DNA of 64,000 nucleotides. Origin: Alteromonas sp. M12. GTDB lineage: Bacteria; Pseudomonadota; Gammaproteobacteria; Enterobacterales; Alteromonadaceae. Numbering within the stretch: the first letter of the stretch is position 1; the number at the start of each line of letters is the position of its first letter. The stretch lies in assembly GCF_037478005.1 (NCBI RefSeq), contig NZ_CP144164.1, positions 2,542,001 to 2,606,000 on the forward strand, written 5' to 3'. Of this stretch, positions 1-8,701 are shown in pieces. The notes beneath the pieces were generated by a model. It worked only from the letters and a program-made list of their open reading frames with translations, did no database searches and was not told the origin of the DNA. Both the position numbers and the translations under genes were made by a program.

Positions 1-468
1 CGAACCAATGATTTTTTTAATAAAAGTCAGTCGTTTATGCAGCGTCTTTTCAGTGGCAAGTTCAAAAAAGACAATGATATGGACGATGATGAGCTTGAAT
101 CTTTAGAAGATCTAGAAAACATGGCACTGGATTCTGACTTTGACGCCAATAGTGAAGAGCAAATAACCACCTCAGAAACTCAGGTAGAAACGCCGGAGCA
201 AGTAACGGCGACGCAAAAATCATCAAATGTTAAATTAACTGACAATACCCCTAGTATGTTAGGTGTCATGTCCAGTTCGTTAGATATCCTTCAGGCAAGA
301 GTCACCCGCTCGCGATTAGCTGGCGATCCCCCCGATATACTAATTGAACCCCAGTTACGCGACTTTGGCATTATGGAGTTTCATCGCGCGGCTGAGTTAA
401 TTGAAGAGGGGCGTCAAAGCGTCAACCGTGTTGCTGCGCAGATTAAATATCAATTGCGTCTCGACTAA
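1..468 (+). CDS. Patatin-like (RssA/NTE-type) phospholipase, C-terminal part only
   Basis: The reading frame is open to the left edge of the window and ends with TAA at 466-468, so only the last ~155 residues are seen and the methionine at 37 is probably internal. The visible tail has an acidic low-complexity stretch (rich in D, E and S), then a conserved end with PPDILIEPQLRDFGIMEFH and a glutamate-rich helix. That end is typical of RssA/YchK-type patatin esterases, where it follows the catalytic Ser-Asp domain. The Ser (GxSxG) and Asp catalytic motifs lie outside the window and cannot be checked. The gene converges on the DUF2987-like gene. The family call rests on the C-terminal motif alone. 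Confidence 0.6.
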   Translation, partial: RTNDFFNKSQSFMQRLFSGKFKKDNDMDDDELESLEDLENMALDSDFDANSEEQITTSETQVETPEQVTATQKSSNVKLTDNTPSMLGVMSSSLDILQARVTRSRLAGDPPDILIEPQLRDFGIMEFHRAAELIEEGRQSVNRVAAQIKYQLRLD

Positions 469-486
469 TTCACTCTACGGATATCG

Positions 487-1116
487 TTATTTGGTTATTG
501 CTGTCACGCGATATGGGGCTTCAGAAAACTGGATCTGATTGCCCTGCTCTAGCCAGTCTCCGGTAATTACTGCATGATGTTCATCGAGATAAATTTCGGC
601 AGGAATAGAGTCTCTGTCAACATTATCGAAATAAAACTGCAAGCCGGTAACTGACGGCATTAGGAACGACAAAAAGCTGCCCATATCATCAAAAAACACT
701 GTGTATTGCTGATACAAATCTTGTAACTCTTGATGTGTATATTGCTGTTTTAAATAAGAAGGTTTAGTTTCCAACTGAACTGACATGTCACATTGATTAT
801 TATTTTCTAATAGTTCAAATTCGACAATTGCTTTAGCTTGGCTTAATGCTTTTTCGGTGGGTAACAAAAACCGGTTTTCAGGCGTTACTGTAACAGGTAG
901 TGTGACTTTTTGAGTGACTATATTAGCGGTTTTAATTTCACATAAATCGCCATTTCTGACGTTTTTAAAACCAAATGCAAATTGCAATGCAGGTGTTTCT
1001 TCATTATCGATTTTTTTAAGGTGACTGTAAAAACTTGAGTATTCAACTGAAAGTGTATCAGCAAAAGCCAAACCACAAAAACTAAACAACACTAAGGTAA
1101 AACTTAAGATTTTCAT
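487..1116 (-). CDS. Periplasmic DUF2987-like protein
   Basis: 209 residues. It begins with a clear Sec signal peptide (K at 2, hydrophobic residues 4-16, AFAD-type cleavage near residue 19), so a periplasmic location is expected. The mature part has two conserved-looking cysteines, which could form a disulfide, and a C-terminal beta-rich segment with GDWLEQGN. Length and layout resemble the DUF2987 family of Shewanella and Alteromonas; that assignment is from memory of the family. Its start overlaps the stop of the upstream Bax-like gene by 4 bp, so the two are probably translated together. No enzymatic motif is seen and the function is unknown. Confidence 0.55.
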   Translation of the reverse strand: MKILSFTLVLFSFCGLAFADTLSVEYSSFYSHLKKIDNEETPALQFAFGFKNVRNGDLCEIKTANIVTQKVTLPVTVTPENRFLLPTEKALSQAKAIVEFELLENNNQCDMSVQLETKPSYLKQQYTHQELQDLYQQYTVFFDDMGSFLSFLMPSVTGLQFYFDNVDRDSIPAEIYLDEHHAVITGDWLEQGNQIQFSEAPYRVTAITK

Positions 1117-1922
1117 ACTGGTAAAAACTTCCTATTGAAACGTATCATATTGATTAACTCTTCGATATATTCATCACCCCGCTGGGAGTAACTTTTCAAC
1201 CCTTTGGCTAGCTTTTCTGCTGTAATTTGTTTGTCGTTTTCACGCAAAGATAGACGAATCGCCCTTAACTCTTTATACGCATCATGTCGATTTAAATTGC
1301 GGAAATAGGTACTCACTGCGTGATCCAAACTTTTAAACTTAGCCACCTCATGAGCGGCATCTTCATTTCGCCGTTTTGGTACAAAACCGCACCCTTTTCG
1401 GAAACACCAAAGTCCAAAAAAATTATAACCTTTTTGAGCAAATCGAGAGGTTCCCCAAGCTGACTCGTTCGCTGCTTGCATAAGCACCAACTCAACAGGA
1501 ATAATGTCTATTCGACGCATTAATCGGTCCACGATTGAATTCAAATCGTCGTCAGGGTCAACGCGATATTCTTTCACTAGTGAATCGAGTCTCTTTTGCT
1601 GCAAATAACTAAAAGGCAATTGTTGTTCAATTGCGTTTTTTATTTCATTCAGAAAATCCCGTTTTTGAATAATCACTTTATTGTGATGATGAATTGCAGG
1701 TAACAAATAGTCGAAAAATGCTTTTTTCCGTTCCGTAATTGATTGTATCTTAGCGAAGTTAGGCATTTTTTGTTCTACATAAGGAGCGATATTTTGCTCA
1801 TCAAAAGGATCTAACTCCTTTGGTGGAAATAAAAATGGGTAACTTAACACTACAGCGCCAAACACCCAGATTATTCCCAAATAGAGAATCCGTCTAGGGC
1901 CTGGAAAGTCAACGTTATGCAT
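1113..1922 (-). CDS. bax: Bax-like glucosaminidase-domain protein
   Basis: About 269 residues from the start chosen here. An N-terminal membrane anchor (ILYLGIIWVFGAVVLSYPF, about residues 11-29) is followed by a linker and a glucosaminidase/Bax domain. Visible signatures are AANESAWGTSRFA with the presumed catalytic Glu, and NFFGLWCFRKGCG with a Cys pair also found in E. coli Bax. It is probably an exported, membrane-tethered peptidoglycan N-acetylglucosaminidase; activity is inferred from the family. The ATG at 1922 overlaps the upstream stop by 8 bp (ATGCATAA on the minus strand), which suits translational coupling. In-frame starts at 1940 and 1964 would give 6 or 14 more residues but overlap the upstream gene further. 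Confidence 0.8.
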   Translation of the reverse strand: MHNVDFPGPRRILYLGIIWVFGAVVLSYPFLFPPKELDPFDEQNIAPYVEQKMPNFAKIQSITERKKAFFDYLLPAIHHHNKVIIQKRDFLNEIKNAIEQQLPFSYLQQKRLDSLVKEYRVDPDDDLNSIVDRLMRRIDIIPVELVLMQAANESAWGTSRFAQKGYNFFGLWCFRKGCGFVPKRRNEDAAHEVAKFKSLDHAVSTYFRNLNRHDAYKELRAIRLSLRENDKQITAEKLAKGLKSYSQRGDEYIEELINMIRFNRKFLPV

Positions 1923-2679
1923 CAAATGTAGTATCTCCATCAGACCCTTGTTGTTGGGTCTCATCGTTTAAATTGTTATTGTCTGTACTGTTACCGTAAC
2001 CAAAAAGTTCACAATACAATAAACCATTAATATTATAGTAATAGGGTAAAAACAGTAGCAAACCAATCCCAAAAGAAACTATCGAAAGTAGCAACAACAA
2101 TAAAAATACGACATATAAAATAGTGAACGGGAATAAATAACGGTTTACCATCTTAATAGAAAGTAATAATGCATCTATTGGTGTGAACTTTTTATCTGCT
2201 ACCAATAATACTGCAAAACTCGTAGCGATCATTAAATATAAACCAGGCAAGATAAATAACGTCATCCCAGCTTTAGTTATTATGATTATAAATGCGGTTA
2301 CCAAACATATAGGGATTGCTTGTGGAATGGTTGAGAATAAAAACTTAACAGAACCCACTCGCTTCAGATGAGACCGAGCTCCTTGTAACATCAATGCTGC
2401 AGTGACAGGCGCTAAAACCATTTGAATAATTAAATCCAATGTCATCAGATGACTTTGAGTTACTTGTTCCATGGTCTGTATATCATTAAATTTGAAAAAT
2501 GCCGTTGCAATTAACAAACTTAGTCCAAAAACCACCAGTAACATTTGCAAGAAAATTAAAATACTACCAGTAGTATTTTTAAATCCCTTGGCCAATATAT
2601 TCTTCAAGTTAAAGTTATATTCACCATTTAAGTTCTGTTTAATAAGTTCTGAATAGTTTTTTTGTATGAGTTTAAACAT
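1915..2679 (-). CDS. Predicted polytopic inner-membrane protein of unknown function
   Basis: 254 residues with about five to six hydrophobic segments, roughly at residues 40-60, 85-98, 120-160, 185-215. The tail is hydrophilic and rich in N, D and Q. The arrangement loosely resembles YciC/UPF0259-type proteins, including an LPGLYLMI segment followed by a membrane-edge helix, but I do not recognise the family with confidence. ATG at 2679 is preferred over the adjacent TTG at 2682. No strong ribosome binding site is visible. It lies 19 nt downstream of the LysE gene and overlaps the Bax-like gene, so a leftward operon with the sirtuin, LysE, Bax and DUF2987 genes is likely. Confidence 0.6.
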   Translation of the reverse strand: MFKLIQKNYSELIKQNLNGEYNFNLKNILAKGFKNTTGSILIFLQMLLVVFGLSLLIATAFFKFNDIQTMEQVTQSHLMTLDLIIQMVLAPVTAALMLQGARSHLKRVGSVKFLFSTIPQAIPICLVTAFIIIITKAGMTLFILPGLYLMIATSFAVLLVADKKFTPIDALLLSIKMVNRYLFPFTILYVVFLLLLLLSIVSFGIGLLLFLPYYYNINGLLYCELFGYGNSTDNNNLNDETQQQGSDGDTTFDA

Positions 2680-2698
2680 CAATATTTCATTCGTTAAA

Positions 2699-3355
2699 TT
2701 AAGTGGACAAAAGGAGGTTAATGGCTAATACAATTAGAATAACGCCCATGATTCGATCAAAAATATAACCATTTTTCAGTAATGAAGAGCGAATTTTAGA
2801 GCCACTCATTATGTACGACAAAAAACAAAACCATATGCCCGTCGCAAAAGCTAAATAAATGCCGTAGCTAAATTTTATTAGCATTGGAGTTTGTGGGGCT
2901 ACAGCAACTGCAAATACGGTTAGAAAAAACAAAGTAGCTTTAGGGTTTAATCCATTTGTCATAAAGCCAATTAAGAAAGACTTTTTATCAGAAGTAACCT
3001 GTTTCTCAATTGGTTGTGCTTGCAATGATACATCATTTTCTAATCTATTTGGCACACTGCGGACAGCCCCCCAGCCCAAATACAGCAAGTAAGCTGCCGC
3101 CAAATAGGCAAATACTTGAAATAGCCATGGTGTGGTTTTAATTAAGATACCAATGCCCAATAAAGAGTAAGTAACATGGATCAAAATTCCCGCGCCGACA
3201 CCCACACTGGTATACATAGCAGAACGCCTTCCACTACTTATACTTTGTTTTAAAACCACAGCAAAATCAGGACCAGGACTGGCAACCGCAAAAAAATGTA
3301 AGCTAGCAATAGCAGCGAACTCTAACCAATATGGGGATAAATCAGGAAAAATCAT
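2699..3355 (-). CDS. LysE/RhtB-family amino-acid exporter
   Basis: 218 residues with the six-helix layout of the LysE family. The signature [20 protein letters not shown] lies near residues 25-44, followed by the conserved glycine-rich second helix and LYLGWGAVR at about residues 91-99. The family exports amino acids or related metabolites from the cytoplasm; the substrate cannot be told from sequence. Its ATG overlaps the TGA of the sirtuin gene (ATGA at 3352-3355), so the two are translationally coupled. Coupling to a protein deacylase has no obvious biochemical reason. Confidence 0.85.
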   Translation of the reverse strand: MIFPDLSPYWLEFAAIASLHFFAVASPGPDFAVVLKQSISSGRRSAMYTSVGVGAGILIHVTYSLLGIGILIKTTPWLFQVFAYLAAAYLLYLGWGAVRSVPNRLENDVSLQAQPIEKQVTSDKKSFLIGFMTNGLNPKATLFFLTVFAVAVAPQTPMLIKFSYGIYLAFATGIWFCFLSYIMSGSKIRSSLLKNGYIFDRIMGVILIVLAINLLLST

Positions 3356-4074
3356 GGCTTTATTAGCGACTCTATATAATCAGGAATAACTTCTGTAGCA
3401 GGTCCATAGTGACTCTCTGAAAACGCACTAAAACCGTTACTTGGTTCTAAATTTAGCTCAACACAATGGGCACCATAAAGACTCGCCTGTTGAACAAACC
3501 CAGCAGCAGGATACACGTTTCCGGAAGTCCCTACAGATATAAAAAGATCGGCTTTTGCTAATGCTTCAGATATTTCGTCCATATACATTGGCATTTCACC
3601 AAACCACACAATATTCGGTCGAACCATATTCGGTTGATGGCAACAATCACATTGACTATTTTGATCGTAAGAATCAAAAGTTTCTGTTACTTTTTGACTT
3701 CCTAAACAGCGGTAACTTAATAAGTCGCCGTGCATATGTAAAAGTCGTTTTGAGCCTGCTCTTTCATGCAAATTATCAACATTCTGGGTAATTAAAAGAA
3801 AGTTGTCTGCTAAATACTCCTCTAATTCAGCCAATGCTAAATGACCTTTATTAGGGGCGATTTCTGGCGACTGTAATTGCGCTCTGCGCTGATTGTAAAA
3901 ACGATAGACCAAGTCGGGATTACGTTCAAATGCTTCAGGAGTTGCAACATCTTCAACACGGTGCTTTTCCCATAAACCATCATTATCTCTAAACGTTTTC
4001 AAACCTGACTCGGCGGAAATGCCAGCGCCAGTTAACACCACCACCTTGGATGATTTTGTAAACCCTTTAAACAT
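3352..4074 (-). CDS. cobB: NAD-dependent protein deacylase (sirtuin, CobB type)
   Basis: 240 residues, the usual length for bacterial class III sirtuins. The NAD-binding motif [15 protein letters not shown] is at about residues 16-30, the TQNVDNLH motif in mid-protein, and HMHG carries the catalytic His. Zinc cysteines are at CLGSQ and CDCC. YNQRR (Y-x-x-R) matches the Tyr/Arg pair that lets CobB/SIRT5 accept succinyl-lysine as well as acetyl-lysine. It is predicted to deacylate cytoplasmic enzymes such as acetyl-CoA synthetase. It is the first gene of the leftward operon and is divergent from the RpiR regulator across about 100 bp. Confidence 0.92.
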   Translation of the reverse strand: MFKGFTKSSKVVVLTGAGISAESGLKTFRDNDGLWEKHRVEDVATPEAFERNPDLVYRFYNQRRAQLQSPEIAPNKGHLALAELEEYLADNFLLITQNVDNLHERAGSKRLLHMHGDLLSYRCLGSQKVTETFDSYDQNSQCDCCHQPNMVRPNIVWFGEMPMYMDEISEALAKADLFISVGTSGNVYPAAGFVQQASLYGAHCVELNLEPSNGFSAFSESHYGPATEVIPDYIESLIKP

Positions 4075-4175
4075 GATTTGTACTATATTCCTTGATTTTG
4101 AAGCGTTTAAACTTTGTAGATGACGCGCTTTTGGTTACACTAGATCTGGATTAACTCATTATCTTGGAAAATGGT

Positions 4176-4988
4176 TTGCCAAAATCAAAATTTGTAGCGC
4201 TTATCTCTCAATCTTACCAGCAGCTGTCACCAAATGGGCGTAAAATTGCTAATTATCTGCAACAAAACCCAACTGATGTTTTAAATTTATCTGTAGCTGA
4301 AATAGCGCAAATCACCCTCACCTCTAAAGCAACCGTAAGTCGTTTCTTTCGGCAGTTAGGTTATGACAACCTTCAACAAGTAAAAGATCAAATGCGCCAA
4401 GCTCGTAATGCTGGTATGCCGTTAGGCACGGTGCATAAGAACAACGATTATATCACTCAAGAATTAGATCGAATAAGACAAACTTGGGATAATGTAAAAC
4501 CTGAAGATATTACTCAACTAGTAGAGTCGATAACACTTGCTTCTAGAATAACCTTAATTGGCTTTAGAAATAGCTACCCGGTGGCGATGCATTTTCGCCA
4601 ACAGCTTCTGCAAGTACGAGGAAAAGTAAGGCTTTTACCCCTTCCTGGTCAAACCCTTGGTGAAGAAATTGAAGATATCTCTAACGACGAATTAGTCATT
4701 ATTATTGCCTTTCGTCGACGCCCCAAAATTGTTGAAAAATTGATAGATCTTATCCCTAAAAAACAACTTGTATTAATGGCCGACCCCTCGGCACAAATAT
4801 ACAAAGAAAAGGTAAACCAATTATTTATATGTCAACTAGGACAAGAATTACCCTTAGACAGCTACTCTGCTCCTATGAGTGTAATTTCAGTTATATGCAA
4901 TCAAATTCTCAATTCCGATAGGTACGCTGAACAAAATCGTATTGATGCAATTTCCAATTTATTCAAACAATTAGACGAATTAGAGTAA
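4176..4988 (+). CDS. MurR/RpiR-family transcriptional regulator
   Basis: About 270 residues. The N-terminal RpiR helix-turn-helix spans about residues 1-75 (LSPNGRKIANYLQQNP, then AEIAQ...SKATVSRFFRQLGY). The C-terminal SIS domain covers about residues 105-260 (ITLIGFRNSYPVA) and would bind a phosphosugar-like or other small ligand. No ATG start exists in frame. TTG at 4176 is preferred because GGAAA (4166-4170) sits 5-6 nt upstream; TTG at 4164 would add four residues but lacks a ribosome binding site. It lies directly ahead of the amidase/GGT/aminotransferase genes, so it probably controls them, with the dyad at 5028-5043 as candidate operator. Target and ligand are inferred. Confidence 0.85.
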   Translation: MPKSKFVALISQSYQQLSPNGRKIANYLQQNPTDVLNLSVAEIAQITLTSKATVSRFFRQLGYDNLQQVKDQMRQARNAGMPLGTVHKNNDYITQELDRIRQTWDNVKPEDITQLVESITLASRITLIGFRNSYPVAMHFRQQLLQVRGKVRLLPLPGQTLGEEIEDISNDELVIIIAFRRRPKIVEKLIDLIPKKQLVLMADPSAQIYKEKVNQLFICQLGQELPLDSYSAPMSVISVICNQILNSDRYAEQNRIDAISNLFKQLDELE

Positions 4989-5003
4989 AAACCACCATTC
5001 AAT

Positions 5004-5043
5004 CAACTGTTTCTCTTGACTAATCGGTGAAACAGTTGTTTCA
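5004..5043. promoter_or_regulatory. Candidate operator ahead of the amidase operon
   Basis: TGAAACAGTTGTTTCA at 5028-5043 is a 7-2-7 dyad (TGAAACA/TGTTTCA). A further half, CAACTGTTTC at 5004-5013, is an exact inverted match to GAAACAGTTG at 5029-5038. The block lies between the RpiR regulator stop (4988) and the amidase start (5073), where an operator would be expected. Assignment to the adjacent RpiR protein is inference. Confidence 0.5.
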
Positions 5044-5072
5044 TAAGGCTATGTTTAATTAAGTTTGGTTTC

Positions 5073-6260
5073 ATGAAGTCTTCATTTCACTCGCCATTTG
5101 TACTGCCCGTTAACTTAGATATAAACAAAACTAGTCATCGTTCGAAATCACAGCCCTTAAAAGGTTGGACTTTGGCGGTTAAAGATTTGTTTGATATTGA
5201 CGGCATTGTCACAACCGCCGGCAACCCAGATTGGGCTGCTACACATCCGGTTCCAACGCAAACGTCGGAGACTGTCGCCTGTTTATTAGAAGCCGGTGCC
5301 GAATTTGTGGGTAAAACTATCACTGACGAATTAGCTTACAGTCTTAACGGTCAGAATATACATTATCCTGAACTGGTTAATTGCTTGGACGAAGAACGTA
5401 TTAGTGGTGGTTCATCAAGTGGCTCTGTTGTTGCTGTTGGGCGTAATCTAGCCCGAATTGGTTTAGGCACAGATACCGGTGGATCTATTCGTGTACCAGC
5501 GAGTTATAATAATTTAGTCGGCTTTAGACCTACCCACGGAGTAATATCATTAAAAGGGGTTGTGCCGCTCGCCCCCTCTTTCGATACCGCTGGTTTTATA
5601 ACCAATACGATTCAAGATGCGTTAGCTATCGCTAAATGTCTGATACCAGATCAACAAGAAAACAGTAAATCTCTTAATACGCCGGTTGTACTCAGTGAAC
5701 TTGTGGGACTTAGTCAGCATAGGCAAGAAATTTTTAATTGGCTTGAAAGCAAATTTAATGGTTGCTGGATAAAAGACAAAGAGATATCCGCGGAAACTGT
5801 AGAACAAGCCTCTAACGCATTTAGAGTTTTACAAGGAAGAGAAATCTGGCAAACTCATGGTGATTGGATAATAAACTCACGACCCAAGTTTGCCGAAGAT
5901 ATTCAACAACGCTTTGAATGGTGTGAAACGTTAACAAAAGAAGATGAATTGTCGGCAATTCAGCAACAGCAAAAATTGCAAACAGACATTTCTTCACTGT
6001 TAAAACAAGACCGGTATTTAATACTACCCACTACACCGGGTCCTGCGCCAAGATTAGATACCTCCGCATCAGAAATTGCAGAATATCGAAAAAAGCTAAT
6101 GCAATTCACCTGTATAGCCGGTTTAACGGGTTGTCCACAATTACATATGCCGTTATTTAAAAATGATAATACAGCCTATGGTTTGTCGATTTTAGGTCCT
6201 AAAAATAGCGACTTAGCATTGCTAAGTTTAGGTCAGAAGCTTATGGAAACTGCTGAATGA
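5073..6260 (+). CDS. Amidase-signature hydrolase, probable ureide/oxalurate-branch enzyme
   Basis: 395 residues, short for the amidase signature family (usually 450-500). The Ser-cisSer-Lys triad is present: Lys37 in AVKDLFD, a GGSSSGS loop at residues 112-118, and the nucleophile Ser138 in TGGSIR. The C-terminal half is reduced, as in AtzE/AtzF-like and Hpx-cluster amidases that act on small carbamoylated carboxylates. Its ATG is downstream of a dyad operator candidate and its stop overlaps the ATG of the GGT-like gene by 4 bp. In Klebsiella a related amidase gene is clustered with hpxW. A substrate such as oxalurate or a ureide is therefore plausible, but this is inferred from neighbours and not visible in the active site. 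Confidence 0.8.
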   Translation: MKSSFHSPFVLPVNLDINKTSHRSKSQPLKGWTLAVKDLFDIDGIVTTAGNPDWAATHPVPTQTSETVACLLEAGAEFVGKTITDELAYSLNGQNIHYPELVNCLDEERISGGSSSGSVVAVGRNLARIGLGTDTGGSIRVPASYNNLVGFRPTHGVISLKGVVPLAPSFDTAGFITNTIQDALAIAKCLIPDQQENSKSLNTPVVLSELVGLSQHRQEIFNWLESKFNGCWIKDKEISAETVEQASNAFRVLQGREIWQTHGDWIINSRPKFAEDIQQRFEWCETLTKEDELSAIQQQQKLQTDISSLLKQDRYLILPTTPGPAPRLDTSASEIAEYRKKLMQFTCIAGLTGCPQLHMPLFKNDNTAYGLSILGPKNSDLALLSLGQKLMETAE

Positions 6261-7852
6261 AACATAAAATACAAAATCTGGAACATACATCGACCACAAC
6301 AGGGTTTACTGCTCCGCATTATGCAGCAGCTCAGGCCGGTCAACATATTTTAGACACAGGTGGTACAGCCATTGAAGCCATGGTTGCAGCTGCAGCATCT
6401 ATAGCAGTAGTTTACCCACATATGAATGGTTTAGGCGGAGACGGATTTTGGTTAATTAGCGAACCTGGTAAAGCGCCAATCGGCATTGACGCCAGCGGAT
6501 GTGCTGCGGCCCTTGCGACCTCAGAGTTCTACCAAGATCTTAGCGAAATACCATCGAGAGGTGGAAAGGCTGCATTGACAATGGCTGGTGCGGTTTCGGG
6601 TTGGCAAAAAGCGCTTGAAATTAGCCAACAATGGCAAGCTAATAAACCTTTAGAAGAACTATTATCCACCGCAATTGGACAAGCTGAATGGGGCTTAGAA
6701 GTTACTCAAAGTTTAACGGATGCAAGTTTTAAGACCTTTGATGATTTGCATCAAAGCCCGCCTTTTGAGCAATTTTTAATTAAAGGAAAAGCCCTTAAAA
6801 AGGGAAAAATAGTAAAATTACCCAAATTGGCAAAAACCCTTTCTCAACTAGCTGAAAGAGGTTTGGACGATTTTTACCGTGGAGAAATTGGCCAAAAATT
6901 AGCAGCTGATTTAACGGCCTCAGGGTCACCACTTCGTGAACAAGACTTCATTGACTATCAAGCAAAGTTAGTTACCCCACTTAGTGTTGATGTTTCCCTT
7001 GGTAAACTCTACAACCTTGGCGCACCCACACAGGGCGTAGCCTCTTTATTAATTTTAGCTTTGTTTGACAAGGTTAAACATTTGGCCGCTGGAGAACACG
7101 AATATCCGCATCTATTAGTGGAATGCACCAAACAGGCATTCCTAATACGCAATCAATTTGTGACTGATGAGAGCCGATTAGAACGCCCATTATCGGACAT
7201 GCTTGAACAATCTATTATTGATGAATTAGCAACCAAAATCAGCGCAACTAAAGCCTTAGATTGGCCAAACGAAGCCAAACTAGGTGACACGGTTTGGATG
7301 GGTGCATGTGATAGCTCTGGCAGAATGGTGAGCTACATTCAAAGTTTATACTGGGAATTTGGAAGTGGCGTTGTTTCCGATTCTACAGGGATTGTTTGGA
7401 ACAACCGAGGTACATCATTTAGCTTAGATGTTAATTCGAACCAATATTTAAAACCTGGTTTAAAACCATTTCATACCCTTAACCCTGCATTTGCAGAATT
7501 ACATGATGGTCGACGAATTAGCTACGGCACTATGGGTGGCGAAGGTCAACCGCAAACACAAGCTGCGATTTTTAGTCGTCATGTTTTTCAAAACTTGCCC
7601 ATGGATAAAGCAATTGAATCCCCTCGTTGGCTACTAGGTCGAACTTGGGGGGATCAATCACACAATTTGAAAATTGAGGAAGACCTTGATCCCTTAGTGA
7701 TCGAATCTTTGCAGGCGAAGGGCCATGATATAGCAATAGTACCTCCAAACAATGAAATGATGGGGCATGCTGGGATGATTGTGCATAATCCTGATGGCAA
7801 AGTGAGCGCAGCTACCGATCCACGTAGCGACGGTAAAGCATTTCCTTACTAA
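6257..7852 (+). CDS. Gamma-glutamyltransferase-family hydrolase (HpxW/oxamate amidohydrolase-like)
   Basis: 531 residues of the Ntn-hydrolase GGT family. The N-terminal half has GGTAIEAMVAAAASIAVVYPH and NGLGGDGFW. The autocleavage/nucleophile Thr is expected in AKLGDTVWMGAC, at the junction before the small subunit. A canonical GGT has TTHFS-type residues there, so this is a divergent branch. The late motif YGTMGGEGQPQTQ is also typical of GGT-like hydrolases. There is no signal peptide, unlike periplasmic glutathione-degrading GGT. Klebsiella HpxW, a GGT-family oxamate amidohydrolase of the uric-acid pathway, is the best functional model given that PucG and AllC homologues follow. Exact substrate is inferred. 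Confidence 0.8.
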   Translation: MKHKIQNLEHTSTTTGFTAPHYAAAQAGQHILDTGGTAIEAMVAAAASIAVVYPHMNGLGGDGFWLISEPGKAPIGIDASGCAAALATSEFYQDLSEIPSRGGKAALTMAGAVSGWQKALEISQQWQANKPLEELLSTAIGQAEWGLEVTQSLTDASFKTFDDLHQSPPFEQFLIKGKALKKGKIVKLPKLAKTLSQLAERGLDDFYRGEIGQKLAADLTASGSPLREQDFIDYQAKLVTPLSVDVSLGKLYNLGAPTQGVASLLILALFDKVKHLAAGEHEYPHLLVECTKQAFLIRNQFVTDESRLERPLSDMLEQSIIDELATKISATKALDWPNEAKLGDTVWMGACDSSGRMVSYIQSLYWEFGSGVVSDSTGIVWNNRGTSFSLDVNSNQYLKPGLKPFHTLNPAFAELHDGRRISYGTMGGEGQPQTQAAIFSRHVFQNLPMDKAIESPRWLLGRTWGDQSHNLKIEEDLDPLVIESLQAKGHDIAIVPPNNEMMGHAGMIVHNPDGKVSAATDPRSDGKAFPY

Positions 7853-7871
7853 ACAAGAGAAGTAAAAGTAC

Positions 7872-8693
7872 ATGGATTTAATAATCGAAAATTACCCTAC
7901 TATACTGGCGTTGATGGCGACTGGTGTGTTCGCAGGTATATTAGCGGGTTTACTGGGTGTCGGTGGCGGAATCGTGATAGTGCCAGTGCTGTATTTCTTG
8001 TTTCAACATTTTGGTGTTGATCCCAGCTCTGCCATGTTAATTGCCACTGCGACGTCATTGGCCACTATTGTACCTACATCCGTTAGTTCGATTCGCTCCC
8101 ATCGCAAAAAAGGCAATGTTGATTTCGAATTATTAAAATTTTGGTGGATGTTTGTGTTACTAGGTGTCCTAGTCGGTAGCTTCTTGGTGACCATTGTAAA
8201 TGGTTATTGGTTAACGCTGATGTTTGCGATTATTGCCACCCTTGCGGCGTTAAACATGCTATTTAGAGCATCCAAACCTCCAATTTTTAACCAACTTCCT
8301 AACCGAGCGGGCCAAAGCCTAATTGCCAGTATCATTGGCATGCTGAGCTCCATGGTTGGTATCGGTGGCGGAACCCTATCCGTGCCAATTTTAACCAGTT
8401 TTAATTATCCGGCACACAAAGCTGTAGGAACGGCAGCAGCGATTGGATTATTAATCTCGTTGCCAGGTGCGCTAACTATGTTGATTTTTGGTCAAACACC
8501 GGTAGATGCCCCTATTTTTACCTATGGATTAGTCAATTTAGTCGGCTTTGTTTGCATCGTTCCTCTTACCGTACTTTTTGCTCCAGTGGGCGCATCACTT
8601 GGCGCTAAACTTGATGGCAATTTACTGAAAAGAGTGTTTGCTGTTGCACTATTAATTACGGGCGGTCGAATGCTTGCTCAAGTTCTACTTTAA
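7872..8693 (+). CDS. TauE/SafE-family membrane permease
   Basis: 273 residues with about eight transmembrane helices in two homologous halves. Each half carries the family glycine motif: GVFAGILAGLLGVGGGIVIVP near the start, and GMLSSMVGIGGGTLSVP in mid-protein. The family exports small organic or sulfur anions, such as sulfite or sulfoacetate, across the inner membrane. Here it sits inside an operon for late purine catabolism, 8 nt ahead of the aminotransferase, so it may move an anion of that pathway, for example oxalate, oxamate or a ureide. This assignment is by context only. Confidence 0.85.
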   Translation: MDLIIENYPTILALMATGVFAGILAGLLGVGGGIVIVPVLYFLFQHFGVDPSSAMLIATATSLATIVPTSVSSIRSHRKKGNVDFELLKFWWMFVLLGVLVGSFLVTIVNGYWLTLMFAIIATLAALNMLFRASKPPIFNQLPNRAGQSLIASIIGMLSSMVGIGGGTLSVPILTSFNYPAHKAVGTAAAIGLLISLPGALTMLIFGQTPVDAPIFTYGLVNLVGFVCIVPLTVLFAPVGASLGAKLDGNLLKRVFAVALLITGGRMLAQVLL

Positions 8694-8701
8694 GGAGAAT
8701 C

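Noticed and set aside
6257..7852. Classical periplasmic glutathione gamma-glutamyltransferase
   Set aside because: No signal peptide, divergent nucleophile region (GDTVW) and purine-pathway neighbours favour an HpxW-like hydrolase.
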